Notes under the pieces: model-generated
Told to the model about the DNA's origin: nothing
Database searches by the model: none
Seen by the model: the letters and a program-made list of their open reading frames with translations, nothing else
Source of the DNA: Bacteroidales bacterium UBA1208
GTDB lineage: Bacteria; Bacteroidota; Bacteroidia; Bacteroidales; P3
Direction of reading: 5' to 3'
NCBI GenBank assembly: GCA_002309955.1
Contig: DBXQ01000086.1
Span: 1 to 10,569 of the forward strand
Length of the DNA stretch: 10,569 nt
Translations under genes and position numbers: made by a program
Part shown: piece by piece, positions 1 to 5,143 of the stretch
Layout of the letters: each line of letters starts with the position of its first letter
How positions within the stretch are numbered: the first letter of the stretch is position 1

Positions 1-419
1 ACGGTGATGACGGCCTCGGTCACCTCGGTGCCGAGATAGTCCTCAGCGGTCTTCTTCATCTTCTGTAGCACGATAGCGCTGATTTCCTGCGGAGTGTAGA
101 GGCGGCCATTGATATCCACACGAGGCGTGTTGTTGTCGCCCTTCACCACCTTGTAAGGCACTGCAGCGATTTCCTTCTGCACACGGTCGTAAGTCTCGCC
201 CATGAAACGTTTGATACTGTACACCGTGTTATGAGGGTTAGTAATAGCCTGACGCTTGGCGGGGTCGCCCACCTTGCGGTCGCCGTTCTCAATAAATCCC
301 ACTACCGAGGGAGTGGTGCGGTTGCCTTCGCTGTTGGCGATAACAACCGGCTCGTTACCTTCCATGACTGATACACAACTGTTTGTGGTACCTAAGTCGA
401 TTCCAATGATTTTACCCAT
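1..419 (-). CDS. dnaK: Molecular chaperone DnaK (Hsp70), N-terminal part, cut by the window edge
   Basis: This is the N-terminal 139 residues of the cytoplasmic ATP-dependent chaperone Hsp70. The family binds exposed hydrophobic segments of unfolded proteins and works with DnaJ and GrpE. The translation opens MGKIIGIDLGTTNSCVSVME, which is the universal phosphate-1 loop of the Hsp70 ATPase domain (residues 5-15). It continues with the conserved segments NRTTPSVVGF, VGDPAKRQAITNP and SIKRFMG, then YTPQEISA and the start of the TEAVITV stretch. The start is fixed because MGKIIGIDLGTTNS is the canonical N-terminus. No Shine-Dalgarno is visible before it; the leader is a run of A and T, usual in Bacteroidota. 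The gene is transcribed leftward and most of it (about 500 more residues in the family) lies outside the window. Identification is certain from sequence identity to the family signature. Confidence 0.98.
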   Translation of the reverse strand, partial: MGKIIGIDLGTTNSCVSVMEGNEPVVIANSEGNRTTPSVVGFIENGDRKVGDPAKRQAITNPHNTVYSIKRFMGETYDRVQKEIAAVPYKVVKGDNNTPRVDINGRLYTPQEISAIVLQKMKKTAEDYLGTEVTEAVIT

Positions 420-448
420 GATATTCTATTTTTTTATTTTCTTATTAA

Positions 449-505
449 TTGATACTTCTTTTCCGACCCACCCTCTACGGGCGAATCCGACAACCTAAGT
501 ATCAA
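449..505 (-). repeat. 9-base inverted repeat in the dnaK upstream region
   Basis: TTGATACTT at 449-457 and its exact reverse complement AAGTATCAA at 497-505 enclose 39 bases. On the dnaK-sense strand the interval also contains CGCCC-GTAGA-GGGTG, a five-pair stem with one G-U pair. If transcription starts upstream of 505 the arms could form a stem-loop in the dnaK leader, ending about 30 bases before the start codon. Otherwise it could be a DNA operator. The pairing is seen directly; a role is inference. Confidence 0.45.
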
Positions 506-539
506 CTACCATGCCAACAGTCACCCCTGCCACAGCCAC

Positions 540-552
540 TGACAAATTGTCA
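540..552. promoter_or_regulatory. Perfect 13-base palindrome TGACAAATTGTCA, candidate operator
   Basis: TGACAA-A-TTGTCA is a perfect odd-length palindrome about 120 bases upstream of the dnaK start. It overlaps the second of two GTCACCCC direct repeats, whose start positions are 29 bases apart (520 and 549). Its symmetry and its position upstream of a chaperone gene suggest a binding site for a dimeric regulator. It is not the CIRCE element of HrcA-regulated genes (TTAGCACTC-N9-GAGTGCTAA), and no regulator can be named from the sequence. Confidence 0.4.
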
Positions 553-650
553 CCCCATACGAATGTGCGCGACAACATATCCTGCCAGACCTGCCGTTAC
601 CACATACATCAACTTTATACCAACACCAGCGTTAATTCATGAAAAATACG

Positions 651-658
651 TAAATTTG
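651..658 (+). promoter_or_regulatory. Candidate -7 element TAAATTTG for the nucleotidase gene
   Basis: TAAATTTG matches the Bacteroidota -7 consensus TAnnTTTG exactly and lies about 100 bases before the ATG at 760. That implies a leader of roughly 95 bases. No good TTTG -33 element lies at the usual 19-21 base spacing, so this is a partial match only. Confidence 0.5.
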
Positions 659-759
659 CAACCGATAACACAGTATCCGCATTGAGCATGATGCCACAAA
701 ACATGTTGATACTCACTGCGAACAGTCAAATATCCTGATAATATTAAAAATAACAACCC

Positions 760-2067
760 ATGAAACAAATCTTCAAACTTCTACTGCCAGTGGTCGTTGT
801 GACAGCCATGTTCTATTCCTGCCAAAAAGAGGACATCAACCCCCTCAAACCGGCCGCAGGCGACTATCTGCTGCCCCTCATCGAAACCACCGACGTCCAC
901 GGCCACATTGTCGACGCCTCCACCGACACCGTCCACTACCGGCTGGCATACATCGCCGACAAAGTGAAGGACATCCGCGGCCACGGCGGAGCCTACCGAA
1001 AAGAACGGCTCCTGCTGCTCGACGGCGGCGACCTCTACCAAGGCACCACCATCTCCAACCTTCAGCAGGGTAAGCCCATCTATGTCTCCTTCGACAAAAT
1101 GGAATACGATGCAGTGGCATTGGGCAACCACGACTTCGACTGGGGATTTGAGAACATGGTCGACCCCGACGCCACGCTGCTCGACTACGACTACAACGGC
1201 CGCAACCACGTCAACGAGGTGCCCGTGGTCTGTGCAAACCTCTACCAGCACGGCAACCGAGTCTCCTGCACCAAAGACTACGTCATTGTGGAAAAGACGG
1301 CAGTCAATCCCCGTGGCGGCAGCGTCAACGTGAAGATAGGCATCATCGGTTTTGCCGAAGACTACTCCATGAGCATCATGGCCTCGCAATTCTCCAACAA
1401 AGGCTACTCCATCCAAGAGAACTACACCATTGCCAACAGCCTCGCCTCCGAGCTGGAATCCACCGGGCAGTGCGACGCCACCATCCTGCTCACCCACGGT
1501 GCCGCCGACAAGGCAGCCGAACGCCTCGGCGAGCGCTCGGTTGTCGACCTCGTGCTTGGCGGCCACACCCATCGCACCATTTCGGGGCAGACCAGCTGGG
1601 GACTCGCCTATCTGCAAGGGGGCAAGAAGAGCGAAGCCTACGCCTATGCCCAGCTCCAATTCAGGGTTGACGAAGAGGGCAACATCTCGTTCACAAGTGT
1701 CAACGACCAGCAAACCATCGATGTCGACGCCACCCGCGACCGCCACACCTTCGCTGGGCAGAACGCCGAGGACCTCGATGACGACATCCTCACCGTCTCC
1801 GACAACGCCCTCAACGACCTTTCCGGGCACTTACAACAGGTCATCGGGCATATCACCGTCGATGCCTCCAACTACTTCATCGACGGCAGCGGACAACGTG
1901 CCTCGGTCATGGGCAACTGGATGGGCGACATCATGCAACGCATCAGCGAGGCCGACGTGGCCTTCCTCAACCGTACCTACATCCGCACCTACTTCACCCT
2001 CGACGGGCAGCCCTCGCGCAACATCACCGTCGGCAATGTCTACGACATGTTTCCCTTCGGCAACTAG
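760..2067 (+). CDS. Lipoprotein 5'-nucleotidase / metallophosphoesterase, catalytic part ending at an in-frame TAG
   Basis: This is the N-terminal 435 residues of a UshA-type 5'-nucleotidase/2',3'-cyclic phosphodiesterase, an exported enzyme that dephosphorylates nucleotides for uptake. A lipoprotein signal is visible (basic start, hydrophobic LLLPVVVVTAMF, lipid Cys at residue 21), so it should be membrane-anchored outside the cytoplasm. The calcineurin-like metal-site motifs are all present in order: DVHGH (45-49), GGDLYQG (GD at 90-91), GNHDFDWG (122-129), LLTHGAAD (His 246) and GGHTH (267-271). The C-terminal nucleotidase domain begins near 360. It reaches ITVGNVYDMFPFGN, where TAG at 2065-2067 stops the frame. 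The family normally continues through this very motif (FPF-x-N-x-L/V), and the same frame does continue to 2526, giving about 588 residues in all, a normal family length. The N-x-G-G-I-R segment common in the family reads NRTYIR here. As written, the product has the metal site but lacks most of the substrate-binding domain. A full-length gene hit by a nonsense change or sequencing error is likeliest. Confidence 0.9.
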   Translation: MKQIFKLLLPVVVVTAMFYSCQKEDINPLKPAAGDYLLPLIETTDVHGHIVDASTDTVHYRLAYIADKVKDIRGHGGAYRKERLLLLDGGDLYQGTTISNLQQGKPIYVSFDKMEYDAVALGNHDFDWGFENMVDPDATLLDYDYNGRNHVNEVPVVCANLYQHGNRVSCTKDYVIVEKTAVNPRGGSVNVKIGIIGFAEDYSMSIMASQFSNKGYSIQENYTIANSLASELESTGQCDATILLTHGAADKAAERLGERSVVDLVLGGHTHRTISGQTSWGLAYLQGGKKSEAYAYAQLQFRVDEEGNISFTSVNDQQTIDVDATRDRHTFAGQNAEDLDDDILTVSDNALNDLSGHLQQVIGHITVDASNYFIDGSGQRASVMGNWMGDIMQRISEADVAFLNRTYIRTYFTLDGQPSRNITVGNVYDMFPFGN

Positions 2068-2526
2068 CTCTACGTGTTCCACATCACCTATGCCGAACTG
2101 CTCCAGCTGTTTGAATACTCCATGACTGGTGCCGGCAAGATTCTGCTGACCCAGATGACAGGCATCGACTGCTACTTCACCAGCACGGAACACACCAATA
2201 GCTCGGGCATAACCTACTACGACTACGCCCTCCACTCCCTCGTCAAGGACGGCACCACCATCTACCAAAATGGGGAATGGATCTCCGACTGGGCCTCGCG
2301 CACCCTCACCGTCGCCACCACCAACTACGTGGCCACCACCGACCGCGAAGACCGCGAAACACACCTCCACAACCCCTTGGTGGGATGGTGTGAGACCTCG
2401 CGGCTGATAACGAACGACCTTGTCGACAACGAGAACGCCATCCGGGTGCTCAAAGCCGAGGCCGAAGCCAACAACGGCCTCCTATCCATCGACACCCGCC
2501 CCCACTTCATCGTCTACACCGAATAG
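2068..2526 (+). pseudogene. C-terminal remainder of the 5'-nucleotidase, in frame after the TAG
   Basis: This is the same reading frame as the upstream gene, resuming immediately after the stop (L-Y-V-F-H-I-T-Y-A-E-L-L-Q-L-F-E-Y-S) and running 152 codons to a TAG at 2524-2526. The first residues continue the family motif that pairs FPF-x-N with a beta strand and the helix T-x-A-E-L-x-x-x-x-E-Y. The rest fits the C-terminal 5_nucleotid_C domain (WASRTLTVATTNYVA, then a helical NAIRVLKAEAEANNG near the end). A GTG at 2074 could in theory restart translation, but no ribosome-binding feature precedes it, and an isolated C-terminal half-domain would not be an enzyme. There is no second stop or frameshift, so the break is recent, is read through, or is not real. 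Calling it a separate gene would be misleading. Confidence 0.8.
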
Positions 2527-2572
2527 CAACACAGACCGCCGGCAATCCACATCCTACTTCACTGAGCCAACC

Positions 2573-2700
2573 TCTGTCACACATTACAGAAAAGTTGCTC
2601 GGTCGCTCTTCCTTCGCTCCTTCTCCCATCGTTCTCCCATCGTTCTTCCTCCACAGAAGGAGAACTGAGGTAGAACGGAGGTCGAAGGATGGGTGACAGA
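2573..2700. repeat. Large imperfect hairpin with pyrimidine-rich left arm and purine-rich right arm
   Basis: Outer arms TCTGTCAC (2573-2580) and GTGACAGA (2693-2700) are exact reverse complements. Inside, CCTTCG-CTCC-TTCT (2611-2624) pairs with AGAA-GGAG-CGAAGG blocks within 2672-2688, with three bulged bases. GTTCTCC (2631-2637) pairs with GGAGAAC (2659-2665), and CTCCTTCT (2617-2624) could alternatively pair with AGAAGGAG (2655-2662). The left arm also contains a tandem duplication of the 11-mer TTCTCCCATCG (2621-2631, 2632-2642). It starts about 45 bases after the nucleotidase stop, so transcripts from both sides could fold here. Terminator, RNA-stabilising element or repeat remnant are all possible; there is no strong T-run. 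Confidence 0.5.
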
Positions 2701-2734
2701 ATGAACCAAGGGCAGTGCGAAAAGGACTTTTTGA

Positions 2735-2937
2735 TTAAACCCAAATCAGTCATTAGGACGACTTTTCAATCAATCTCTCTTTTTTCAGGTCAGCTTATGC
2801 CATATCGGCATTTCTTTCGGCATCTTGTCTACATCCCTGTCTCGCCGTAACCCGCTACGTCTTCGACAGCGATGCGGCCAATCTGCTCGAAACAAATACT
2901 AATCTGACATAAACCCTAATGACCGATTTGGGTTAAA
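2735..2937. repeat. Pair of 23-base inverted repeats around about 160 bases, MITE-like
   Basis: The left arm (2735-2757) contains CCCAAATCAGTCATTAGG. The right arm (2915-2937) is its reverse complement, containing CCTAATGACCGATTTGGG. The arms agree at 21 of 23 positions by my hand alignment. They enclose 157 bases with no intact gene. Terminal inverted repeats around a short non-coding core are the form of a miniature inverted-repeat element or other dispersed intergenic repeat. No clear target-site duplication is visible and no transposase is present, so mobility is inference. Confidence 0.45.
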
Positions 2938-2972
2938 AAATGATTGCCATTCTCCTAATAATGACCGATTTG
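2917..2972. repeat. Direct repeat TAATGACCGATTTG, two exact copies 42 bases apart
   Basis: TAATGACCGATTTG occurs at 2917-2930 and again at 2959-2972, identical over 14 bases and followed by GGGTTAAA and CGATAAA respectively. The first copy is also the right arm of the inverted pair listed for 2735-2937, so the motif is present three times in this intergenic region. The 42-base period is close to four helical turns. Confidence 0.6.
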
Positions 2973-3036
2973 CGATAAACAATATCTAAAATAAAAGTAA
3001 ACAAAAGCTAAATTGGGACAACGGATGGAAATGGGT

Positions 3037-4683
3037 TCAAATATCGCTGCAGAGGCGGACGGCATTCCCATAGTAGACGGCGGGAGAACTGTCGAACACA
3101 AAATTTTCGTCGGCGAAGCGGAGTGCCCGCGCACTACCACCGATTCTTGACGAGGACCAGTAGAAGCCTGTACCACCCACTGAACTGGGCTGAGTACCCT
3201 CTCTATATCCCGCTGCAGGCAGGAATACGGCGCCTTCGGTCTCCATCTGCTGCCACTGGCTCAACGACAGTATGTTCGACCCTCCTTGGCCTTCGTATCC
3301 AAGGTTGGGCTGATTGCATCTAAGCCCATCGGTAACATTGTAGTCGTCGGGGAACAGAACCAACCCATTGACCGTGGTGCCGTTAACCGACAATGCCACT
3401 TTTGCAAAGCGCTTGGTCGCACTGCGGTCGTTCAGCAGGTAATGCCACTCGCTGCTTGTCAAGGTGCGCCAGGTGCCGGCAGTTCCAGCCTTCTCGATGG
3501 CGTTGTGCACACCCCAGTCGTACTGTGTCGTAGCGATGTCGCCGGTGGTGGGGCCATAATCCGTCACGTTGGTGGTCGACAGATAGGGGTAACTGCCCTC
3601 ATAGCCGCTGGTGCCCCAGCCCATCAGGTCTATCCATCCCGAATAGTTGGAAGCGACATGGCTGTTGCCGTCACCGATGACGTCGTACTGTTCGGGTGCA
3701 AAGCGGAATGTGTTTGTGCCGGCGTTATATTGCAGGTTGCCTTGGGCAAACACCACCTGACTATTCTCCCCCACCGAGAAACGGCCTTTGGTGTCCTCGG
3801 TGGTACGTCCTCCATCGGTATTGAGGTTGACGCGGGCAGTCATCATCACATTGCGGGCGAGTGCTGCGTGCGAATCCGTATGGGTGAAGGTGAAATTCCT
3901 GGCACCAAGCGAAGCTCCAGCCATGTGTGCATATACGGTGATAGTCATATCCCCTGCTGCAACAGGCAGGATGGGCACCTGCACCTCAATGATGTCGCTG
4001 CCGCCGTGAGCCAAGAGGGGGCTGTCGGTCAACAGCACCGACACCTGCTTGTCCTCATCGGCAATCGCATCGTCTTCACTTTGGGCAGCCACTGCGAGGG
4101 TCCCCACACCGAGGGTCACACCCCGTGTGCCGCACAGTTGTCCTTCCTCACTGCTCACCCTTACTCCAGTCACCACCACATCCACGTCTAACGAGTTCTT
4201 CACCAGCACACGAACCGCAGCCGTGGCATGACGGAAGCGGATTGCATCGGCACCAGCGCCAGCCATGGCCAACATGGGCAGATGTAACACTTGCCGTCCG
4301 TTGTTGTAATGGCTCTCATACTGCGACGGGACTGTCACCGTCTGGGTGCCAGCCGTCAAGCCAGCGGGGTAAATGCCCCGGAACGGGTCGTCAGGACTGC
4401 TGAAGCCCGAAACGTAAGCCTTGTTTCCACTCACCGTGACGGTATAGTCGGCACCATTGAGGCTCACTCTGTCCCCGTTCTCCCAAACCACACTCTCGGC
4501 ACTCACCGAAGTCTTGTCGCCCTCCATGCCGCCAAAGCCTTCAGCGGTAATCAAGACAGCCCCTTCGGGAATGTCCTCCGTGTTGTTCTCTTTTTGGCAG
4601 CTACTGGCTGCCAACACACCGCCAAGCAGTGCTATGATAGTCATCAAACCGTATTTTTTCGTGTTTTTCATTTCTTTAAACAT
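3037..4683 (-). CDS. Fimbrillin-like lipoprotein with C-terminal Fib_succ_major/DUF1566-like domain
   Basis: This is a 548-residue exported lipoprotein. Residues 1-29 form a lipoprotein signal (KNTKKYGLMTIIALLGGVLAASSC, lipid Cys 29). Met5 (ATG at 4671-4669) is an equally good or better start, since MKNTKKYGL is the more typical opening. Residues about 43-290 resemble Bacteroidales fimbrillin/Mfa-like pilin domains: DKTSV...VVWENGDRVSLNG, FRGIYPAGL, TVTVPSQYES, QVLHLPMLAMAG, then RFRHATAAVRVLV. Residues about 300-548 form a second domain: FSVGENSQVVFAQGNLQYNAGTNTFRFAPEQYDVIG, GWIDLMGWGTSGY, WRTLTSSEWHYLLNDR, FLPAAGYREG, GFYWSSS, ending GNAVRLCSDI. That pattern is typical of the Fib_succ_major/DUF1566 type, thought to have a C-type-lectin-like fold. 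No enzyme residues are apparent; a surface adhesive or pilus-tip role is inferred. It lies 46 bases downstream of a small gene on the same strand, probably co-transcribed. The stop is TGA. Confidence 0.85.
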   Translation of the reverse strand: MFKEMKNTKKYGLMTIIALLGGVLAASSCQKENNTEDIPEGAVLITAEGFGGMEGDKTSVSAESVVWENGDRVSLNGADYTVTVSGNKAYVSGFSSPDDPFRGIYPAGLTAGTQTVTVPSQYESHYNNGRQVLHLPMLAMAGAGADAIRFRHATAAVRVLVKNSLDVDVVVTGVRVSSEEGQLCGTRGVTLGVGTLAVAAQSEDDAIADEDKQVSVLLTDSPLLAHGGSDIIEVQVPILPVAAGDMTITVYAHMAGASLGARNFTFTHTDSHAALARNVMMTARVNLNTDGGRTTEDTKGRFSVGENSQVVFAQGNLQYNAGTNTFRFAPEQYDVIGDGNSHVASNYSGWIDLMGWGTSGYEGSYPYLSTTNVTDYGPTTGDIATTQYDWGVHNAIEKAGTAGTWRTLTSSEWHYLLNDRSATKRFAKVALSVNGTTVNGLVLFPDDYNVTDGLRCNQPNLGYEGQGGSNILSLSQWQQMETEGAVFLPAAGYREGTQPSSVGGTGFYWSSSRIGGSARALRFADENFVFDSSPAVYYGNAVRLCSDI

Positions 4684-4729
4684 ATTCTTTGCAATTCATT
4701 AGTATTTGGGCATGTACTACATCTGCTCA

Positions 4730-4954
4730 TCAAAACCAATGTTCGTCCGACTCATTGCCCCAATTGCCACCAGTGGTGCTGCGACTCTCTAAATTAATGT
4801 CTCCTATGTCGTCCCTCAATCCGAGTTTCTGAATGTTAGAGTCGGTATAACCGTTCTCTACAACAAATTGCACCACCTTGACGCACGGGGTTTCATATTG
4901 GAGCCTTTTTGTGCCAAACCGGGCGTTTACTCCTGCATAATTATCTTGTGCCAT
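4730..4954 (-). CDS. Small Bacteroidales-type peptide (YETPxVKVV motif) upstream of the fimbrillin-like gene
   Basis: This 74-residue protein has no signal peptide or membrane segment. It has the look of a recurrent Bacteroidales small-protein type seen beside fimbrillin-like lipoproteins: a central Y-E-T-P-x-V-K-V-V-x-F-V-V-E-N-G-Y (residues 20-36) and a Gly/Asn/Trp-rich acidic tail (GGNWGNESDEHWF). The function of this type is unknown to me. The ATG at 4954-4952 is the only sensible start. A TACCTTTG promoter-like element sits about 75 bases upstream (5035-5028), giving a short leader. The lipoprotein gene starts 46 bases after its TGA stop, so the two probably form one transcript. The main doubt is that short frames can arise by chance; motif, promoter spacing and context argue that it is real. 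Confidence 0.72.
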   Translation of the reverse strand: MAQDNYAGVNARFGTKRLQYETPCVKVVQFVVENGYTDSNIQKLGLRDDIGDINLESRSTTGGNWGNESDEHWF

Positions 4955-5027
4955 ACTTCAATATTATATTAAAAATCAGCATTCTGCATACAAAGTCACA
5001 AATACTTCACCGCTTAAATTCCAATCG

Positions 5028-5035
5028 CAAAGGTA
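5028..5035 (-). promoter_or_regulatory. -7 element TACCTTTG for the small-peptide/lipoprotein unit
   Basis: The plus strand reads CAAAGGTA, so the minus strand reads TACCTTTG, an exact match to the Bacteroidota TAnnTTTG -7 consensus and followed by C. Transcription would start near 5020, giving a leader of about 65 bases. A matching TTTG -33 element is not evident at the usual spacing. Confidence 0.6.
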
Positions 5036-5097
5036 CAAAATAATTAACAATCTCAGATTACATTCAATAAAAAAGTCTTCTGATTTAAAAAAAATCG

Positions 5098-5105
5098 TAT
5101 TTTTG
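5098..5105 (+). promoter_or_regulatory. -7 element TATTTTTG for the giant secreted protein gene
   Basis: TATTTTTG fits TAnnTTTG exactly and lies 38 bases before the ATG at 5144, giving a leader of about 30 bases. The -33 side is only AT-rich and has no clear TTTG. The region between is A-rich (AAAAAAAAATCCAAATAAAA), as in other Bacteroidota leaders without Shine-Dalgarno sequences. Confidence 0.55.
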
Positions 5106-5143
5106 CAATTTCAAAAAAAAAATCCAAATAAAACAATATCATT

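Larger units (their letters stand above)
420..759. other. Gene-free divergent region between dnaK and the nucleotidase gene
   Basis: I see no convincing gene in these 340 bases. The two short rightward frames in it (256-498 and 449-685) have no recognisable protein character, and the first overlaps dnaK antisense. The region must contain the promoter and leader of dnaK on the minus strand and the promoter of the nucleotidase gene on the plus strand. It holds a perfect 13-base palindrome, a 9-base inverted repeat, a pair of GTCACCCC direct repeats (520-527 and 549-556) and one TAnnTTTG element, listed separately. I could not place the dnaK promoter; no clean TAnnTTTG occurs on the minus strand here. 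Confidence 0.7.
2527..3036. other. Gene-free, repeat-rich region between convergent genes
   Basis: These 510 bases separate the nucleotidase end from the convergent end of the fimbrillin-like gene. No frame looks like a protein: short translations such as the one running over 2420-2668 are out-of-frame shadows. The region holds a large imperfect hairpin (2573-2700) and the inverted/direct repeat group (2735-2978). Between the repeat arms is a small stem ATGCC-ATATC-GGCAT (2797-2811) followed by TTCTTTC. No classical GC-stem plus T-run terminator was found for either converging gene, although transcription of both must end here. Confidence 0.65.
4955..5143. promoter_or_regulatory. AT-rich divergent promoter region
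   Basis: These 189 bases separate the start of the small-peptide/lipoprotein unit (leftward) from the start of the giant secreted protein (rightward). Each strand carries one exact TAnnTTTG element, 62 bases apart edge to edge. No coding potential is seen. The stretch 5040-5130 is extremely A/T rich with A-tracts, unlike the surrounding coding DNA. Confidence 0.65.

Noticed and set aside
781..1830. 349-residue leftward frame antisense to the nucleotidase
   Set aside because: The translation is a Val/Gly/Asp-rich string with no domain, lying exactly opposite a gene with clear catalytic motifs. Strong third-position C on the coding strand turns antisense codons into GNN and suppresses stops.
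1430..2125. 231-residue Pro/Ser/Thr-rich rightward frame inside the nucleotidase
   Set aside because: It is a +1-type shadow of the C-rich coding frame; the composition is what that codon bias yields when read out of frame.
2074..2526. Independent gene starting at GTG 2074
   Set aside because: It is in the same frame as, and continuous in family motif with, the upstream nucleotidase. It has no ribosome-binding feature and would be only half a domain, so it is treated as the gene's C-terminal remainder.
760..2563. TAG reassigned to an amino acid (alternative genetic code)
   Set aside because: Reading through both TAGs would add a short unrelated tail after 2526 to a TGA at 2561-2563, and no other gene in the window uses TAG as a sense codon despite more than 2,400 codons inspected.
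2720..2732. AAAAGGACTTTTT as a terminator
   Set aside because: The stem is only a few A-T pairs with a two-base loop; it would not form a stable terminator.
2820..2910. Possible decayed protein fragment in the repeat core (frames reading RYVFDSDAANLLETNT or IGRIAVEDVAGYGETGM)
   Set aside because: Both are short, lack a start or other support, and are interrupted by stops; too weak to call a pseudogene.
2527..3036. Diversity-generating retroelement template repeat for the lipoprotein's C-terminus
   Set aside because: No stretch in the downstream region resembles the 3' end of the lipoprotein gene, and no reverse transcriptase is encoded in the window.
3286..4191. 301-residue rightward frame, and frames at 4125-4797, opposite the fimbrillin-like gene
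   Set aside because: The opposite strand has a signal peptide, lipobox and two recognisable domains; the rightward frames have no domain character.
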